From contig JAQXEG010000044.1 of the NCBI GenBank assembly GCA_029250945.1, forward strand, positions 1 to 64,000: a stretch of DNA of 64,000 nt, given 5' to 3'. Position numbers and translations under genes: made by a program. Shown here in pieces: positions 9,331-19,820 of this stretch. The notes below the pieces were generated by a model, which did not search any database, was not told where the DNA came from, and saw only the letters and a program-made list of their open reading frames with translations. How positions within the stretch are numbered: position 1 is the first letter of the stretch; the number at the start of each line of letters is the position of its first letter. Source of the stretch: Yoonia sp. GTDB taxonomy: Bacteria; Pseudomonadota; Alphaproteobacteria; Rhodobacterales; Rhodobacteraceae.

Positions 9331-10677
9331 ATGCTCAATCCCCTGTCGGACCTGACCCAGCAACTGCTTGACTACGCGGCCAAGGCCGGCGCGGATCAGG
9401 CGGATGCAATCGCTGTGGATGGCACATCTGTGTCGATTGACGTGCGCGGCGGGGCGTTGGAACATGCCGAACGGTCCGAAGGGATCGACATTGGGTTGCG
9501 GGTCATGGTCGGCCAGCGACAGGCCTGTGTGTCATCGTCAGACACCAAGCCCGACACATTGCGCGAAATGGCTGACCGCGCCATCGCCATGGCCAAAGAG
9601 GCCCCCGATGATCGCTATGCAGGGCTGGCAGACGTCAGTCAGCTGGCCGCGAACACCGATAACAGCACGCTTGATCTGTTCGATCCCAGCGCAGAGCCCG
9701 ACCCCGCCCAACTGCAAGACGACGCCGCGCAGGCCGAGACGGCAGCGCTGAAAAATTCCGGAATCAGTCAGGTGCAATCTGCCTCTGCCGGATACAGTCA
9801 CCGACGCATCCATATGGCCACCTCGAACGGGTTCAACGCGGGCTATACGCGCACCAGCCGTGACCTGTCATGCGTCGCGATCAGCGGGACTGGCACCGAT
9901 ATGGAGCGAGATTATGATTACGACAGTCGAATTTTTGGCGCCGACCTGCGCGATGCGTCCGAGATCGGTCAACGTGCCGCCGCCCGCGCCGTAGAACGCG
10001 CCGGTGCAACACGCCCCAAGACGGGGGCCTATCCCGTTCTATTCGACGAACGCATTGCCAGCGCCCTGATTGGTCACCTGCTTCAGGCCACCAGCGGTGC
10101 CGCAATTGCACGCGGGTCAAGCTGGCTACGTGATGCGCTGGGCGAACAAGTTTTGCCCAAGGGGCTGTCCGTGATCGAGGACCCGCACCGAAAACGCACC
10201 GCATCATCGCGCATGTTTGACGCCGAGGGTTTAGCCACCAACCGCCGCGCCATTGTGGATGATGGTGTGCTGACAGGATGGACCCTTGATCTGGCAAACG
10301 CCCGCAAGCTGGATATGCAAAGCACAGCGAATGCCGCACGCGGCACGTCGGCCCCGCCGTCCCCCAGCCTGACCAACATCGCGTTGACCCAAGGGGATGT
10401 GTCCCGCGCCGATCTGATCGCACAGATGGGCACCGGCCTTTTGGTGACGTCGATGATCGGGTCCACGATCAACCCCAACACTGGCGACTATTCCCGTGGC
10501 GCATCCGGCTTTTGGGTTGAAAACGGCGAAGTGACCCACGCGGTGAACGAATGCACCGTGGCAGGCAACCTGCGCGATATGCTGATGCGGATCACCCCCG
10601 CAAATGACGCGCAAACGCATCTATCCACTGTGGTGCCTTCCCTCCTTGTCGAAGGGTTGACCCTTGCAGGCGACTGA
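9331..10677 (+). CDS. pmbA: TldD/PmbA family protein
   Basis: A 448-residue cytoplasmic protein of the TldD/PmbA (TldE) family, whose E. coli pair forms a metalloprotease that matures microcin B17 and degrades unfolded peptides. Supporting segments are GVRGGALEHAERSEG-like DVRGGALEHAERSEGID near residue 38, TRTSRDLSCV in the middle, and GASGFWVENGEVTHAVNE plus TVAGNLRDM at the C-terminus. No HExxxH zinc site is evident, as expected for PmbA rather than TldD. The 3' end overlaps the next gene by 14 bases. Confidence 0.93.
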   Translation: MLNPLSDLTQQLLDYAAKAGADQADAIAVDGTSVSIDVRGGALEHAERSEGIDIGLRVMVGQRQACVSSSDTKPDTLREMADRAIAMAKEAPDDRYAGLADVSQLAANTDNSTLDLFDPSAEPDPAQLQDDAAQAETAALKNSGISQVQSASAGYSHRRIHMATSNGFNAGYTRTSRDLSCVAISGTGTDMERDYDYDSRIFGADLRDASEIGQRAAARAVERAGATRPKTGAYPVLFDERIASALIGHLLQATSGAAIARGSSWLRDALGEQVLPKGLSVIEDPHRKRTASSRMFDAEGLATNRRAIVDDGVLTGWTLDLANARKLDMQSTANAARGTSAPPSPSLTNIALTQGDVSRADLIAQMGTGLLVTSMIGSTINPNTGDYSRGASGFWVENGEVTHAVNECTVAGNLRDMLMRITPANDAQTHLSTVVPSLLVEGLTLAGD

Positions 10678-11437
10678 CCTTGATCTATTGACCCAAGCGG
10701 CTCGCCGATCCGGCGACATCGCAATGGGGTATTTCGGGCAGTCGCCAGAGATTTGGGACAAGCCGGATGATGCCGGACCCGTGACCGCCGCCGATCTGGC
10801 GGTGAACACAATGCTTGAACAGACATTGCAAGCCGCGCGTCCGACCTATGGCTGGCTATCTGAGGAAACCGAGGACGACACCGCACGCCTGACCAAGGAC
10901 ACGGTATTTGTCGTTGACCCGATCGACGGCACCCGTGCGTTTATCAACGGGACAAAAGACTGGTCGCATTCGCTTGCTATTGTGCATCACGGGCAGGTGA
11001 CGGCGGCTGCGGTTTACGTGCCTTTGCGCGACCTGATGTTCACCGCTACAAAAGGCGGCGGCGCGTTCCTGAACGGGGCACCAATCACGCCAACCAATTG
11101 CACCGATATTCCAGCAGCAACCATCCTGACCCACAAGGCCAACAGCCAAGGCAAGTTCTGGAAGGCAGGCGTATTCCCCGACATGCAAATCGCGTTCCGG
11201 TCATCGCTGGCGTATCGGCTATGCCTTGTCGCGGACGGCAGTTTTGACGCGATGATCACCCTACGCCCGACGTGGGAATGGGATGTGGCCGCAGGTACGC
11301 TGATCCTGTCCGAGGCAGGCGGCACTGCCACAACACAACGCGGCGACATCACCCGTTTCAACAACCCGCATCCACAGCTTGACGGGCTGGTGGCGGCGGG
11401 CGGGGTCCATGCCCCGCTCATGTCGCTCTTGGCTTGA
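10664..11437 (+). CDS. Inositol monophosphatase family protein (SuhB/CysQ-like)
   Basis: A 257-residue Mg-dependent phosphatase. The metal site motif DPIDGTRAFINGTKDW and the second metal motif WEWDVAAGTLILSEAGG are both present. Relatives hydrolyse inositol phosphates or 3'-phosphoadenosine 5'-phosphate; the sequence does not decide which. The start is a TTG at 10664 inside pmbA with an AAGGG eight bases upstream. The next in-frame ATG would remove about 20 residues of a conserved helix. Confidence 0.87.
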   Translation: MQATDLDLLTQAARRSGDIAMGYFGQSPEIWDKPDDAGPVTAADLAVNTMLEQTLQAARPTYGWLSEETEDDTARLTKDTVFVVDPIDGTRAFINGTKDWSHSLAIVHHGQVTAAAVYVPLRDLMFTATKGGGAFLNGAPITPTNCTDIPAATILTHKANSQGKFWKAGVFPDMQIAFRSSLAYRLCLVADGSFDAMITLRPTWEWDVAAGTLILSEAGGTATTQRGDITRFNNPHPQLDGLVAAGGVHAPLMSLLA

Positions 11438-11497
11438 GGACGCGGGCAACCCCCCTTACAGTGGCCGCAAATTTACATCTTGGAAAAGGTAATTCAC

Positions 11498-11743
11498 ATG
11501 ACACAGCGTCTGCATCTGGTGTTCGGTGGCGAGCTCGTCGATCCGACTAAAAACGCGTTCAAGGACGTGGACGCCATCGATATCGTCGGCATGTTCCCCG
11601 ACTATGACACCGCATATAACGCGTGGAAAGGTGCCGCACAGCGCACCGTCGACAACGCGCATATGCGGTATTTCATTGCCCATATCCACCGCCTGCGGGA
11701 CGAAGAAACCGCCGCCTCACCGACCGAAGAACTCGGCAACTAA
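11498..11743 (+). CDS. DUF4170 domain-containing protein
   Basis: An 81-residue soluble protein beginning MTQRLHLVFGGELVDP, typical of DUF4170, and ending in an acidic tail. AAAAGG lies upstream of the ATG at 11498; an in-frame TTG 18 bases earlier is ignored. Function is unknown. In Rhodobacterales it usually sits, as here, just ahead of the Kdo transferase and lpxK genes, which suggests but does not prove a link to lipid A synthesis. Confidence 0.82.
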   Translation: MTQRLHLVFGGELVDPTKNAFKDVDAIDIVGMFPDYDTAYNAWKGAAQRTVDNAHMRYFIAHIHRLRDEETAASPTEELGN

Positions 11744-11758
11744 GTCAGGCATAAACGG

Positions 11759-12922
11759 ATGGCGGGGTCCATGTTTTTGCGAGCATATCTGCGACTTGTG
11801 CAGCCGCGCGACGCAAACCTTGCCACCCCGCTGCCGCGCCCTGACGGGATGGTAATCTGGGCAGTTTGTGCCGATCCGCGCCAAGTCGCGGCGATGGATA
11901 GACTATCGGATCAACTAATAGACGACGGTGAGGACGTGACCGTCCTGACAACCACACCAGACGCGGATCAACCCCGCACGCGCCATGCGACACGCATGTT
12001 CATTGATCACTGGCGGCCCGATCTTGTGCTATGGGCCGGTGGACCGCTTGATCCTGCCGTCATGTTCGAGATTGAGCACGCGGCCATCCCACGGCTTTTG
12101 GTGGGTGCATCCGCTGATACCATTGCGTTAACCTACGGGCGGCTTTTCCCTGGTCTGTTGCGGCGGTTTCTGCGCGGGTTTGGAGACGTGTTGACGACCT
12201 ATGAAGACGTCACGAAACAAGCAATCAAGGCGGGGGCATCACCTGATCACACGCGTTTTATCGGCAGGCTAGAGGCGGGCATCCCTGTACCATCTTGCAA
12301 TGAAACAGAGCGGGCAACCTTGGCCACCACATTTTCTGCGCGGCCAATCTGGCTTGCTGCGGATTTGCCATACGCAGAACTTAGCATCCTGCATCGTGCC
12401 TACCGCGATGCTGCACGACGTGCGCATCGGACGCTGCTGATCCTTGCGCCGCGCAACACATCCGATGGCGAGAAAATCGCCGCTGATCTGCGTGCAGACG
12501 GACTAAGCGTGGCGCGCCGTGGTGCTGGGGAAATGCCAAAGGACGCGACCCAAATTTACGTTGTCGACACCGATGAAGGGCTTGGCCTGTGGTGCCGTTT
12601 GGCGCCCATCACGTACCTCGGTGGCAGTCTTAGCAGTGGGGAAATTTGCGATCCGTTTGCGCCCGCCCTTTTGGGATCGGCGGTTTTGACGGGGCCAAAA
12701 ATTGCGGATCACACCGACCACTTTGGCCGGCTTTCAGCGGCAAAGGCAGTCACCCAAATTGACGATCCCGCGGACTTTGGTCGTGCGATTGAAATGCTGC
12801 TTGCCACAGATCACGCCGCCCGTCAGGCCCATGCCGCATGGGACGTGACATCGCAGGGCGCAGATGCGACCAATGACCTTGTGACAACGATTTATGTCTA
12901 TCTTGATCAGGTGAACACTTAA
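11759..12922 (+). CDS. waaA: 3-deoxy-D-manno-octulosonic acid (Kdo) transferase
   Basis: GT-B glycosyltransferase that moves Kdo from CMP-Kdo to the lipid A precursor at the inner-membrane face. At 387 residues it is slightly shorter than the typical 420. Family features are the N-terminal [11 protein letters not shown] segment and the nucleotide-binding C-terminal block [22 protein letters not shown], which corresponds to the GGS...G.N.LEP motif of KdtA. The motif is diverged, but position between DUF4170 and lpxK supports the call. Its stop shares one base with the lpxK start. Confidence 0.82.
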   Translation: MAGSMFLRAYLRLVQPRDANLATPLPRPDGMVIWAVCADPRQVAAMDRLSDQLIDDGEDVTVLTTTPDADQPRTRHATRMFIDHWRPDLVLWAGGPLDPAVMFEIEHAAIPRLLVGASADTIALTYGRLFPGLLRRFLRGFGDVLTTYEDVTKQAIKAGASPDHTRFIGRLEAGIPVPSCNETERATLATTFSARPIWLAADLPYAELSILHRAYRDAARRAHRTLLILAPRNTSDGEKIAADLRADGLSVARRGAGEMPKDATQIYVVDTDEGLGLWCRLAPITYLGGSLSSGEICDPFAPALLGSAVLTGPKIADHTDHFGRLSAAKAVTQIDDPADFGRAIEMLLATDHAARQAHAAWDVTSQGADATNDLVTTIYVYLDQVNT

Positions 12923-13902
12923 TGCACGCACCCGAATTCTGGTTCAACCCCCCCGATAAACCCGGCGCAATGGCCCGCCTTTTGGCGCCGCTAAGCTGGG
13001 TTTACGCATGGGCCACGGCGCGTCGCTTGGCCAAAGCGGCACCTTATCGTGCCACAATTCCCGTCATTTGTGTGGGCAACATCAATGCTGGCGGCACGGG
13101 CAAAACACCGACCGCAATCGCCGTGGCCCAAGCCGCGCAAGACATGGGGGCAATCCCGCATTTCGTCAGCCGCGGTTATGGTGGATCACTGGAAGGGCCG
13201 GTCGCCGTGGACCCCGCCAAGCACTGCGCATCCCAAACCGGGGACGAGCCACTGTTGCTGGCCGGTTTCGCCCCGACATGGGTGGCCAAAGACCGCGCCG
13301 CTGGTGTTCAGGCCGCAGAGGCGGCAGGGGCCAATCTTGTGATCTTTGACGATGGCTTCCAGAACCCGTCGGTTGCCAAGGATTTGAATATCGTTGTCGT
13401 CGATGCCGTCCGCGGGTTTGGCAACGGACGGGTCATTCCCGCAGGACCGCTGCGTGAACCCGCGCATGTCGGATTAGAACGCGCCGATTTGATTGTCAGC
13501 ATCGGCACTGGCGCGCCCATGGCGTTCCCTGTCCCGACTTTGCGCGGTCAACTGACCCCGCTGCGCACAGGTATGACGTGGCAAGATATGCCCGTCCTTG
13601 CCTTTGCCGGCATCGGGCATCCGCAAAAGTTTTTTGACACGCTCACCGCCGCCGGTGCCAAGTTAATCCATGCCGAACCGCTGTCAGACCACCAACCGCT
13701 GACACCGGCCCTAATGACCCGATTGGAGGCTGAGGCAGAGCTGCGGCGCGCCCAGATGATCACCACCGAAAAAGACGCTGTGCGCCTCCCCGATGGGTTC
13801 AGGGCCAAGGTGCTTACATTTCCCGTGCGGCTTGTGTTCGATGATCAGGGGCCGTTGCAGAACGCCCTGAACCAGCTTGGGTTTCAGTCGAGCAAATCCT
13901 GA
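12922..13902 (+). CDS. lpxK: Tetraacyldisaccharide 4'-kinase
   Basis: Membrane-associated kinase that adds the 4'-phosphate of lipid A. It has 326 residues with an N-terminal hydrophobic segment ([18 protein letters not shown]), a Walker A loop [16 protein letters not shown] near residue 53, and the [20 protein letters not shown] catalytic segment. GPLREP and [10 protein letters not shown] are also characteristic. It is translationally coupled to waaA. The 3' end overlaps the convergent CoA-transferase gene by 19 bases. Confidence 0.96.
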   Translation: MHAPEFWFNPPDKPGAMARLLAPLSWVYAWATARRLAKAAPYRATIPVICVGNINAGGTGKTPTAIAVAQAAQDMGAIPHFVSRGYGGSLEGPVAVDPAKHCASQTGDEPLLLAGFAPTWVAKDRAAGVQAAEAAGANLVIFDDGFQNPSVAKDLNIVVVDAVRGFGNGRVIPAGPLREPAHVGLERADLIVSIGTGAPMAFPVPTLRGQLTPLRTGMTWQDMPVLAFAGIGHPQKFFDTLTAAGAKLIHAEPLSDHQPLTPALMTRLEAEAELRRAQMITTEKDAVRLPDGFRAKVLTFPVRLVFDDQGPLQNALNQLGFQSSKS

Positions 13903-14996
13903 TCTTGGCCAAGCGTCGGGGACGGCGCATGGGGGCCCAACTCCGCGTCAGAAAACAGAACCGGCAACCGCATCGATGGCACGCCATCGAGATCGATTTG
14001 CATACCGCGCGAAACGATCTGCGGATCGGCAAACACCTCTGACATATCGTTGATCGGGCCTGCGGGAACGCCCGCATCCTCACAAGCTGCCAATAGGTCA
14101 GATTTCGTCCAAGCGATTGTTTTCGATGTCAAAAGCGCCGTAAGCGCGTCGCGATTTTCAAGCCGAAGCGCGTTTGTCGTGTAAGCCGGATCAGCCCCAA
14201 TGCCCAACACATCGCATAGCCGTTCAAACTGTCCATCGTTGCCAGACGCGATGATGATATACCCATCCGCACAGTCAAAAACCGCATAGGGCACAATATT
14301 CGGGTGCGCATTGCCCAACTGTTTGGGCGCGGTGCCGGTAGCCAGATAATTCATGCCCTGATTAGCCATCACGGCGGTCGCGACATCGAACAACGCGATG
14401 TCGATATGCTGCCCCTTGCCAGTCGTATGCCGTTGCTGCACGGCGGCCAAGATCGCGGTGCTGGCGTATAACCCGGAAAAGATATCAGTGACCGCAACAC
14501 CAACCTTTTGCGGCTGGCCGTCGGGTTCGCCGGTGACCGACATCAAGCCCGACATCCCTTGGATAATGTAGTCGTATCCTGCCCGATGGGCGTAGGGGCC
14601 GGTTTGGCCAAAACCCGTGATCGAACAGTAGATCAGGCGCGGGTTCAGCGCATGCAGACTGTCGTAATCCAGCCCATATTTCGCCAGTCCGCCGACCTTG
14701 AAATTCTCGATCAGGATGTCGGCGTCTGCGATCAGTTTGCCCAGCTGCGCCTGTCCTTCGGGCGTGCGGAAATCAATCGTGACCGCCTTTTTCCCACGAT
14801 TGCAGCTGTGAAAATACGCAGCCCAAGTTTGCCCCTGATGGGTGACAAACGGCGGGCCCCACCCCCGTGTATCATCGCCTGACGGGGCCTCAACCTTAAT
14901 GACCTCCGCACCCATGTCAGCGAGGGTTTGACCAGCCCAAGGGCCAGCCAAAATCCGCGCCAGTTCAACAACCTTAAGGCCCGTCAGGGGTTGCAT
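13884..14996 (-). CDS. CaiB/BaiF family CoA-transferase (class III)
   Basis: A 370-residue class III CoA-transferase. It opens with [30 protein letters not shown], and the catalytic Asp is expected in [12 protein letters not shown] near residue 170. [11 protein letters not shown] and [17 protein letters not shown] are standard family landmarks. The acyl group is not predictable; members use carnitine, formate, succinate and bile-acid CoA. Its start touches the stop of the upstream thioredoxin-fold gene (TAATG). Confidence 0.92.
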   Translation of the reverse strand: MQPLTGLKVVELARILAGPWAGQTLADMGAEVIKVEAPSGDDTRGWGPPFVTHQGQTWAAYFHSCNRGKKAVTIDFRTPEGQAQLGKLIADADILIENFKVGGLAKYGLDYDSLHALNPRLIYCSITGFGQTGPYAHRAGYDYIIQGMSGLMSVTGEPDGQPQKVGVAVTDIFSGLYASTAILAAVQQRHTTGKGQHIDIALFDVATAVMANQGMNYLATGTAPKQLGNAHPNIVPYAVFDCADGYIIIASGNDGQFERLCDVLGIGADPAYTTNALRLENRDALTALLTSKTIAWTKSDLLAACEDAGVPAGPINDMSEVFADPQIVSRGMQIDLDGVPSMRLPVLFSDAELGPHAPSPTLGQDQDLLD

Positions 14997-15658
14997 TAGC
15001 CGCTGATCTTTTCGTCCAGAACGGCCTTAAAGTCAGCATAGCTCATGTTGGAATACTTCTCTCCGTTGACCAGGAAGGACGGCGTGGACCGCACATCATC
15101 CCGCTCGGCATTTGCCTGATACCAACCGACAAGGTTCTGCGCCATTTCAGCGTCGTTCATGCAATCGTCCAGCATCGCGTCTGTCAGGCCAGCTGTCTTG
15201 GCAAGCTTGCGCAGCTCTTCGACGATGACCGCAGGATCGCCACTCGCGGTCCAGTCGCGCTGCCGCTCATAGATCAGGTCAGCAAGGCCAAAGAACCGCA
15301 TTTCCCCACCACAACGAGCAATCATCGACGCCCAAAGGCCAAAGCGGTCAAAATACACCTCACGGTACACGAAACGGATCTTGCCGGTGTCGATGTAATC
15401 CGCCTTGAGCTGGGGATAGGTATTGGCGTGGAACGACGCGCAATGCGGGCAGGTGAATGACGCGTATTCGATGATTTCGACAGGCGCATTAGCCGACCCC
15501 AGAACCATATCGGTGATCTGCGGCGCGTCACCGGATGCTGTTTGTGCATTGGCGGTCATCAGCGGATCAGCCGGAAGATCGGTCCCGCGGCTTGTCGCCC
15601 ACCAGGCACCAAGACCCACGGCAGCAACACCACCAGCAATTAGATTTCTACGAAGCAT
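14996..15658 (-). CDS. DsbA-family thiol-disulfide protein (thioredoxin fold)
   Basis: A 220-residue exported protein. The N-terminus has two Arg and a hydrophobic stretch (LIAGGVAAVGLGAWW) consistent with a signal or anchor. The active site is CPHC at residues 70-73 inside EYASFTCPHCASFH, and a cis-Pro loop RSTPSFLVNG lies near the C-terminus. It most likely oxidises or isomerises disulfides in the periplasm. The BdbD/DsbA-like form often sits next to the DciA-like gene and mutY in this order. Confidence 0.9.
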   Translation of the reverse strand: MLRRNLIAGGVAAVGLGAWWATSRGTDLPADPLMTANAQTASGDAPQITDMVLGSANAPVEIIEYASFTCPHCASFHANTYPQLKADYIDTGKIRFVYREVYFDRFGLWASMIARCGGEMRFFGLADLIYERQRDWTASGDPAVIVEELRKLAKTAGLTDAMLDDCMNDAEMAQNLVGWYQANAERDDVRSTPSFLVNGEKYSNMSYADFKAVLDEKISG

Positions 15659-15675
15659 AACGCGTTCCTTATGAA

Positions 15676-16185
15676 TTAGGATTTGCCCTTGGATATGATG
15701 TTTGCGCCCAATGCTGCAAGGGCTGCGCGTAGATCATCACTTTGAATTGAGCGTGACAAATCCGCCGCCTCTTGCTTGGCCGCTGGTGTTGGCCCCTTTG
15801 GCACGGTTGGTGCGGGGGCAAAGCTGGCGCGTCCTTCGTGGAACCCCGTGGGCGCCGTTTGCGTGATCCGGACCCGTGCGATGGCGCGGTAGCCGTAGCA
15901 GCCGTTCACCTTTTCACGGATCTGTTCCTTTTGCATTTCCAGCATCGGGGCTTGGGCGCCCGTCGTCAAAACGGTCAGCGTGGCCCCCATCCCGCCCTTG
16001 CCGTAGGATACATTCACAGGTGTTGCGATACCTGCGGTACTTGCGCCCACAATCTCGGCCCAATGGGTCAACAGCCGCGTCACGGCAAAGCCGCGCGCCT
16101 CGGACGCGGTGCGGATGCGGTTTTGCATCAGGCCCGATGCGCGGGAAAATCCGCGGGTTGTGCTGGTATGGCGTGGCTGTTTCAT
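15676..16185 (-). CDS. DUF721/DciA-like protein
   Basis: A 169-residue basic protein whose central part (VTRLLTHWAEIVGASTAGIATPV, then GATLTVLTTGAQAPMLEMQ and YRAIARVRI) matches DUF721. That family includes DciA, the replicative helicase loader found in bacteria without DnaC. The C-terminal 50 residues are Pro/Ala rich and of low complexity. Whether this copy loads DnaB is inferred from the family only. It is divergent from mutY with 68 bases between them. Confidence 0.8.
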   Translation of the reverse strand: MKQPRHTSTTRGFSRASGLMQNRIRTASEARGFAVTRLLTHWAEIVGASTAGIATPVNVSYGKGGMGATLTVLTTGAQAPMLEMQKEQIREKVNGCYGYRAIARVRITQTAPTGFHEGRASFAPAPTVPKGPTPAAKQEAADLSRSIQSDDLRAALAALGANIISKGKS

Positions 16186-16253
16186 ATCTATGAGCTAACT
16201 TAACCGATCGGTCGTGCGGTGCCAGCAAAACCCGTAGATAGGATGAACAAACC

Positions 16254-17288
16254 GTGCGCAACGTGGCCCCAACCCTTTTGACTTGGTATGATGTGCATGC
16301 CCGCGCGATGCCGTGGCGTGTGCCGCCGGCGGACCGGCAGGCGGGCGTGTTGCCCAACCCCTACGCCGTGTGGCTGTCAGAGGTAATGTTGCAGCAAACC
16401 ACTGTGGCTGCCGTACGCGCCTATCATGATAAGTTTATGACGATCTGGCCAACTATTGCTGATCTGGCCGCCGCAGATGATGCTGATGTCATGGCCGCGT
16501 GGGCAGGGTTGGGATACTACGCCCGCGCCCGCAATCTGTTGAAATGTGCACGTGCGGTTGTGGACGACCACGATGGTGCGTTCCCGCAAACCAATGATGC
16601 GCTGCTCAAGCTGCCCGGCATCGGCCCCTATACCGCTGCCGCCGTGTCCGCGATTGCGTTTGATGAGGCATCCGTCGTGGTTGACGGCAATGTCGAACGT
16701 GTGATGGCGCGACTGCATGATGTGCATGATCCGCTGCCTGCATCCAAACCAAAGCTGACGGCGCTAGCGGCGAAACACACGCCAACCATCCGTCCGGGCG
16801 ACTATGCCCAAGCGGTTATGGACCTTGGCGCCACGATTTGCAGCCCGCGCAATCCGGCCTGCGGGATTTGCCCACTGCGCATAGATTGCGCCGCCCATGC
16901 CGCAGGCACAGCGGCGACGCTTCCCAAAAAGACGCCCAAGAAAAAGACGCCGACCCGCAAGGGGATCGCCTATGTCGCCCGCAATTCCGATGGTGCGTGG
17001 TTGCTAGAAACGCGTCCTGACAAGGGGTTGCTGGGCGGGATGCTTGGTTTTCCGACAACTGACTGGTCCAATGACCCCACACCTGCACCGCCAGTGGACG
17101 CCGATTGGGTGACGTTGAACGAGGTTGCCAAGCATACATTCACGCATTTTCATCTGGAACTGACCGTGATGACCACAACAACGGCGCGAACACCAACACG
17201 TGGTTTCTGGGTTCCAAAGGCTGATTTTGATCCAAAGTCCCTTCCCACAGTCATGCGCAAGGTCGCCGCGACGCTACGCCACGATTGA
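16254..17288 (+). CDS. mutY: A/G-specific adenine glycosylase
   Basis: Base-excision repair enzyme that removes adenine opposite 8-oxoguanine. The 344 residues include catalytic Glu43 in SEVMLQQT, a helix-hairpin-helix LPGIGPYTAAAV at 120-131 and the catalytic Asp144 in VVDGN. The 4Fe-4S cluster ligands are C196-X6-C203-X2-C206-X5-C212. The C-terminal part (GLLGGMLGFPTTDW, HTFTHFHLEL) is the MutT-like domain that reads 8-oxoG. All key residues are present. Confidence 0.97.
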   Translation: MRNVAPTLLTWYDVHARAMPWRVPPADRQAGVLPNPYAVWLSEVMLQQTTVAAVRAYHDKFMTIWPTIADLAAADDADVMAAWAGLGYYARARNLLKCARAVVDDHDGAFPQTNDALLKLPGIGPYTAAAVSAIAFDEASVVVDGNVERVMARLHDVHDPLPASKPKLTALAAKHTPTIRPGDYAQAVMDLGATICSPRNPACGICPLRIDCAAHAAGTAATLPKKTPKKKTPTRKGIAYVARNSDGAWLLETRPDKGLLGGMLGFPTTDWSNDPTPAPPVDADWVTLNEVAKHTFTHFHLELTVMTTTTARTPTRGFWVPKADFDPKSLPTVMRKVAATLRHD

Positions 17289-17341
17289 GATTGACCCGCG
17301 ATTTTCTTAGTATAGTCATAATCAACTCATAGGCTGCCACC

Positions 17342-18472
17342 ATGACTGATACCCCGATCGCAAAAATCACTGCTGCCATTCCGTTTTGGATGTCGCTTCT
17401 TTTGATCCCACTGGCCATTTATGCGGCGATGACGGGAGGCTGGGCGGTGCTGCTTTTGCCGATCTGCACGTGGTATCTGTTCTCGATCATTGATCTGTTT
17501 GCTGGTCTGGATGAAACGAACGCAGACCCCCAGACACCCGATAGCCAGCTTTACTGGTACAAACTGATCACGATCATCTGGGCGCCGCTGCAATTCCTGA
17601 CCATCTTCGGGATGCTCTATTACGTCACCCGTGCCGAGCATCTTGGCGGGTGGGAACAGTATTTTCTCTTCGTCGGGATCGGCGTGATTTCCGGCACAGT
17701 CGGCATCAACTATGCGCACGAACTGATGCACCAAAAACCGAAATATGAACGCCAGATAGGCGATGCATTGCTGGCGATGGTGCTATATTCCCATTTCCGG
17801 TCAGAGCATTTGCTGGTCCATCACCGCCACGTCGCAACCCCCAACGATCCTGTCACGGCGCGCTATGGCGAAGGGTTTTGGCGGTTTTTGCCGCGTGTTC
17901 TACACCAATGCTATTGGTCCGCATTCAACGCGGAAAAGGCCATGCTTGCCCGCAAGGGGCTGCCTTGGCATGACAAGTCCAACCCGTTCTGGCGTTATTG
18001 GCTTATGCAGGCGACCTGCCTACTGCTGGCGCTGTTGATCGGGGATGTCTGGGGGCTGTTTTTGTTCACGGTGCAGGCCACATCCGCGATTTTCCAGCTA
18101 GAGCTGGTGAATTACCTCGAACACTATGGGCTGACCCGTAAATATTTGGGGAATGGCAAATTTGAACACGTGATGCCGCGCCATTCTTGGAACACGGCGC
18201 AACGTGCGTCGAACTGGTTGTTGATCAACCTGCAACGGCATTCGGACCACCATTATAAACCAGACCGCCGCTTTCCTTTGCTGCAAACCTACGGGACCGT
18301 TGATGCGCCGCAACTGCCCTATGGGTATCCGGTCATGACGCTCTTGGCGCTGTCACCAAGCCTGTGGCGCAAATACATGAACCCGCGCGTCCATAAATGG
18401 CGCGAAATGTATTACCCGGAAATCACCGATTGGACGGATTACAACCGCGGGACACATCCCCAGTCTGCGTAG
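17342..18472 (+). CDS. Alkane 1-monooxygenase-like membrane hydroxylase (AlkB family)
   Basis: A 376-residue integral-membrane di-iron hydroxylase with about six hydrophobic helices. The His boxes are HELMH (126-130), EHLLVHH (155-161) and LQRHSDHH (297-304). The AlkB hallmark NYLEHYGL (HYG at 261-263) is present. This family oxidises the terminal carbon of medium or long n-alkanes with rubredoxin electrons; no rubredoxin gene is adjacent. The HYG motif favours AlkB over xylene monooxygenase or desaturase. The stop codon TAG falls inside a palindromic repeat copy. Confidence 0.88.
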   Translation: MTDTPIAKITAAIPFWMSLLLIPLAIYAAMTGGWAVLLLPICTWYLFSIIDLFAGLDETNADPQTPDSQLYWYKLITIIWAPLQFLTIFGMLYYVTRAEHLGGWEQYFLFVGIGVISGTVGINYAHELMHQKPKYERQIGDALLAMVLYSHFRSEHLLVHHRHVATPNDPVTARYGEGFWRFLPRVLHQCYWSAFNAEKAMLARKGLPWHDKSNPFWRYWLMQATCLLLALLIGDVWGLFLFTVQATSAIFQLELVNYLEHYGLTRKYLGNGKFEHVMPRHSWNTAQRASNWLLINLQRHSDHHYKPDRRFPLLQTYGTVDAPQLPYGYPVMTLLALSPSLWRKYMNPRVHKWREMYYPEITDWTDYNRGTHPQSA

Positions 18473-18490
18473 GATGCGTTTTAAAACATC
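18469..18490 (+). repeat. Short intergenic palindromic repeat, copy 1 (imperfect)
   Basis: GTAGGATGCGTTTTAAAACATC. It shares the GTAGGATG-N-GTTTTAA core with two further copies in the window. The arms are GATGCGTT and AAAACATC around a TT centre, so this copy pairs imperfectly. Its TAG is the stop codon of the AlkB-like gene. Confidence 0.6.
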
Positions 18491-18501
18491 ACCCGCCCAA
18501 G

Positions 18502-18529
18502 AAAAAAACCCCGCCACGAAGGCGGGGTT
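18502..18529 (-). terminator. Rho-independent terminator after ccrM
   Basis: A 9-bp perfect stem (AACCCCGCC at 18507-18515, GGCGGGGTT at 18521-18529) with a 5-base loop. Reading on the minus strand the stem runs straight into seven T residues, so it is oriented to stop transcription of the methylase gene. On the plus strand no T-run follows. Confidence 0.85.
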
Positions 18530-18606
18530 GAAGTTAGTGCATGCGCGGTCTGTCCATTTGCTGAACGTGCCTTCGCATCCACCGGCGGTATTCGAATTTT
18601 TGTGAT

Positions 18607-19728
<1,122 letters not shown>

Positions 19729-19781
19729 TTATACTGCCTCTGTCCCTGGCGGTTAATCCGCTCTTTGGTTGACCCTATTAT

Positions 19782-19820
19782 GAGTCAGAGGCGATTCTCT
19801 GTCAAAAATTAAATTGAATC
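19782..19820. promoter_or_regulatory. Cluster of three GANTC methylation sites upstream of ccrM
   Basis: GAGTC at 19782-19786, GATTC at 19793-19797 and GAATC at 19816-19820 lie within 39 bases between the rnhB stop and the ccrM start. GANTC is expected about once per 256 bases in random sequence. They are recognition sites of the enzyme encoded next door, so a hemimethylation-sensitive promoter is plausible. No canonical CtrA box (TTAA-N7-TTAA) was found; only single TTAA half sites at 19753, 19809 and 19827. Confidence 0.5.
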
